From: Alphaproteobacteria bacterium HT1-32
Lineage (GTDB): Bacteria; Pseudomonadota; Alphaproteobacteria; Rhodospirillales; HT1-32
DNA length: 64,000 nt
Assembly (NCBI GenBank): GCA_009649675.1
Contig: WJPL01000001.1
Coordinates: 1,012,469 to 1,076,468, forward strand
Reading direction: 5' to 3'
Shown: piece by piece, positions 61,825-64,000 of the stretch
Position numbering within the stretch: position 1 is the first letter of the stretch
Layout of the letters: each line of letters starts with the position of its first letter
Program-made: the position numbers and the translations under genes
Notes under the pieces: model-generated
Told to the model about the DNA's origin: nothing
What the model saw: the letters and a program-made list of their open reading frames with translations, nothing else
Database searches by the model: none

Positions 61825-62742
61825 TCAACGAAGTTGAGGGTGCCAAACCGAGAGAAGACCGTCAAGGCGAAGGGCAGAGGAAGCACCGCTATTCCCGATT
61901 GCCGATGAAACCAGACGCTGTACCAGATCATCCTCGACGCTGGGCGTCATGTCGCTCATCGGCAGGTCGCGGGACACCTGATGCGTCTCTTCCAGCCACA
62001 GCCGGGCTTCCCGCAGGCCGCCGATAGCGTCGATGAGACCATTCGCAACCGCCTGACGCCCGGTGAAGACGCGGCCGTCAGCCAGCTTTCCGGCTTCTGC
62101 CGGTTGCAGCGGGCGACGATCAACAACCATTTCCAGGAAGGCCCCGTACATGTCGTTGATGATTGAACGCATGGCGATCCGGGCCTGCGGAGTGGTTTCC
62201 TCAAGCGGGCTGGGTGCTGCTTTCAGCGGGGAACTCTTGATCGCCTCCGGCTTGATGCCGAGCTTGTCGAGCAGTCCCGTCACATCCGCTGTCTGCATGA
62301 TGACACCGATGGAGCCGGTAATCGTGCCCTCACGGGCGAAGATGCGATCTGCGCCAAGCGCCGTCATATAACCGCCGGATGCCGCCATCTCGCGCATCAC
62401 GGCAACAACCGGTTTATGTTCGGCCACCCGTCGCAGGGCAAGATAAAGGGTTTCGCCACCGACAAAGGTTCCGCCGGGGCTGTCGATATACACGATCAGC
62501 GCACGGGCACTGTCGTCTTCCTCAATGGACTGAAGCAGTTCAAGACGGTCCTGATCATCGGTAATGACACCGGCAACCGTCAGGGTGGCAACATGATCGC
62601 CCAGCGGGCCGCCAGGCTCAGCAAATCGCCAGATCAGGCTGAAGACCAGCCCGACCAGGGCGACGGCACCAAGCACCCGCCAGAAGACGAGTTTACGCTT
62701 GAGCCGCCGCCGGTCGAAAAGAATGTCGGCGTCAACTGGCAT
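61825..62742 (-). CDS. sppA: Signal peptide peptidase SppA (S49 family, short form)
   Basis: 305 residues, one S49 domain plus an N-terminal membrane anchor (about 20-38, VLGAVALVGLVFSLIW). The nucleophile is Ser122 (REMAASGGYM) and the general base Lys174 (SSPLKAAPSPL); both are present. Degrades signal peptides in the membrane. The single-domain form is about half the size of the E. coli protein. Lies between rpsA and ihfB on the minus strand, 46 bases from rpsA. Confidence 0.93.
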   Translation of the reverse strand: MPVDADILFDRRRLKRKLVFWRVLGAVALVGLVFSLIWRFAEPGGPLGDHVATLTVAGVITDDQDRLELLQSIEEDDSARALIVYIDSPGGTFVGGETLYLALRRVAEHKPVVAVMREMAASGGYMTALGADRIFAREGTITGSIGVIMQTADVTGLLDKLGIKPEAIKSSPLKAAPSPLEETTPQARIAMRSIINDMYGAFLEMVVDRRPLQPAEAGKLADGRVFTGRQAVANGLIDAIGGLREARLWLEETHQVSRDLPMSDMTPSVEDDLVQRLVSSAIGNSGASSALRLDGLLSVWHPQLR

Positions 62743-62787
62743 GAGCCATCACCGCCGACATTCTGCAGCTATGAACGACAGTCCGGA

Positions 62788-64000
62788 TCAGGACTCGTCG
62801 TCCGGCTTGTCGCCGACCTGTTTCTCGCGCAGCGCTGCACCGAGAATATCGCCCAGCGAGGCACCCGAATCCGAGGATCCGTAGTCTTCCATCGCCTTCT
62901 TTTCTTCTTCGACTTCGCGCTGTTTGATCGACAGCGTCAGTTTACGGGTAGCCTTGTCGATCTGCGTGATCTTGGCGTCGATCTTCTCGCCGGTGGCGAA
63001 ACGATCCGGACGCTGTTCCGAACGATCACGGGACAGATCGGACTTGCGGATGAAGCCGGTGATCGAGTCGTTGACCAGAACTTCAATGCCGTTGTCCTGA
63101 ACGACAGTGATCGTGCAGGTGACGATCGCGCCTTTCTTGACACCGTCCATGGCAGATTCAAACGGATCATTCTCGAGCTGCTTGATGCCGAGGCTGATGC
63201 GTTCTTTCTCCACATCCACGTCGAGGACCTTGGCCTTGACCATATCGCCCTTCTTGAAGCCTTCGAGAGCTTCTTCGCCGGTGGCATCCCAACGGATGTC
63301 CGAGGTATGAACCATACCGTCGATATCGCCGGACAGACCCACGAACAGACCGAATTCGGTGATGTTCTTGATCTCGCCTTCGATGGCGGTACCTGCCGGG
63401 AAGTTCTCGGCGAAGTCGTCCCAGGGATTCGACATCGTCTGCTTCAGGCCAAGGCTGATGCGGCGCTTCTGCGGATCCACATCGAGAACCATGACTTCCA
63501 CTTCCTGCGAGGTGGAAACGATCTTGCCCGGATGGACGTTCTTCTTGGTCCAGCTCATTTCGGACACATGGACGAGACCTTCGACACCCGGCTCCAGCTC
63601 GACGAACGCGCCGTAGTCGGTGATGTTGGTCACGCGGCCGGTGAACTTCGTACCAACCGGATATTTGGCTTCGACACCATCCCACGGATCGGCCTCGAGC
63701 TGCTTCATGCCAAGGCTGATGCGCTGGGTTTCCGGGTTGAAGCGGATAACCTGAACATTCACCGTCTGGCCGATCTGCAGAGCTTCGGTCGGGTGGTTGA
63801 TACGACGCCATGCGATGTCGGTGACATGCAGCAGGCCGTCAACGCCGCCGAGATCAACGAACGCACCGTAATCGGTGATGTTCTTGACCACGCCCTCGAG
63901 AACCTGGCCTTCCGTGAGGTTGGCAACCAGTTCGGTACGGGCTTCGGCGCGGGTTTCTTCCAGCACGGCACGGCGCGAGACAACGATATTGCCACGGCTG
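62788..64000 (-). CDS. rpsA: 30S ribosomal protein S1, 5' end cut by window edge
   Basis: At least 403 residues are seen, ending at the stop at 62788; the start lies beyond 64000. Repeated S1 (OB-fold) domains, for example VLEGVVKNITDYGAFVDLGG, RVTNITDYGAFVELEPGVEG, IKNITEFGLFVGLSGDIDG and VLVNDSITGFIRKSDLSRD, at least four complete. The visible N-terminal end reads GNIVVSRRAVLEE, which falls in S1 domain 2 or 3 of the six-domain protein. The tail after the last domain is acidic (QVGDKPDDES). mRNA binding in translation initiation. Confidence 0.97.
   Translation of the reverse strand, partial: SRGNIVVSRRAVLEETRAEARTELVANLTEGQVLEGVVKNITDYGAFVDLGGVDGLLHVTDIAWRRINHPTEALQIGQTVNVQVIRFNPETQRISLGMKQLEADPWDGVEAKYPVGTKFTGRVTNITDYGAFVELEPGVEGLVHVSEMSWTKKNVHPGKIVSTSQEVEVMVLDVDPQKRRISLGLKQTMSNPWDDFAENFPAGTAIEGEIKNITEFGLFVGLSGDIDGMVHTSDIRWDATGEEALEGFKKGDMVKAKVLDVDVEKERISLGIKQLENDPFESAMDGVKKGAIVTCTITVVQDNGIEVLVNDSITGFIRKSDLSRDRSEQRPDRFATGEKIDAKITQIDKATRKLTLSIKQREVEEEKKAMEDYGSSDSGASLGDILGAALREKQVGDKPDDES

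Overview
The window is a stretch of alphaproteobacterial chromosome whose first half is a foreign island. The class is suggested by the chromosomal gene set in the right half: CarD next to a 7Fe ferredoxin (FdxA), a rpsA-sppA-ihfB-lapA string, FtsK, a GlnK/two-AmtB cluster, NnrU, a UbiH-type hydroxylase, and a 3-hydroxybutyrate dehydrogenase/patatin pair. The base composition there is uniformly GC-rich. I cannot name a genus; a Rhodospirillales-like organism is a guess.

Positions 132-32352 form a 32-kb integrated mobilizable element (IME). It sits in the 3' part of a tRNA-Arg(CCG) gene (103-179) with a tyrosine integrase directly downstream (284-1345). Its far end is marked by a tRNA 3' remnant (32330-32376, 23 identical bases) and by a 25-base repeat that also occurs just before the integrase gene (246-270 and 32215-32239). 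A second integrase (3385-4554) lies beside a different tRNA-Arg 3' fragment (4627-4674) flanked on both sides by arm-type repeats, so the island looks composite. The mobilization module (5.1-17.1 kb) has ArdC, a membrane coiled-coil protein, a VirD4/TraG-like coupling protein, MobC, a MobP-type relaxase, a candidate oriT with a good nic match (14222-14229), and several unknown small genes. No type IV secretion channel genes are present, so a helper element would have to supply the channel. Four transfer or excision transcripts share the same upstream direct repeat (CGAGGA twice, 11 bp apart), which looks like the binding site of one activator.

Positions 17.2-31.6 kb are a defence island. The centrepiece is a tightly coupled seven-gene operon (17282-26628): helix-turn-helix protein, MmeI-like adenine methyltransferase whose nuclease motif looks dead, small PD-(D/E)XK-like protein, SF2 helicase, GIY-YIG (T5orf172-like) protein, 79-aa protein and Rad50/SMC-like ATPase with a CxxC hook. 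I cannot match this set to a named system. Downstream on the other strand come an unknown gene, an AbiEi/AbiEii pair, an Mrr-like nuclease with a partner gene, and a DUF3800 protein. The distal 800 bases hold repeats, a possible 37-aa peptide and the right attachment region.

From 32450 on, the window is ordinary chromosome: a threonine-synthase-like enzyme, pirin, PhyH-type and TauD-type dioxygenases, an NnrU-type protein, a TRIC channel, a 2-hydroxyacid dehydrogenase, argJ, a parvulin isomerase, a fused hydantoinase/oxoprolinase with its own winged-helix gene, ftsK, ammonium transport genes with sigma-54-like promoters, ubiquinone hydroxylase, fdxA, carD, bdhA, patatin, lapA, ihfB, sppA, and rpsA running off the right edge.
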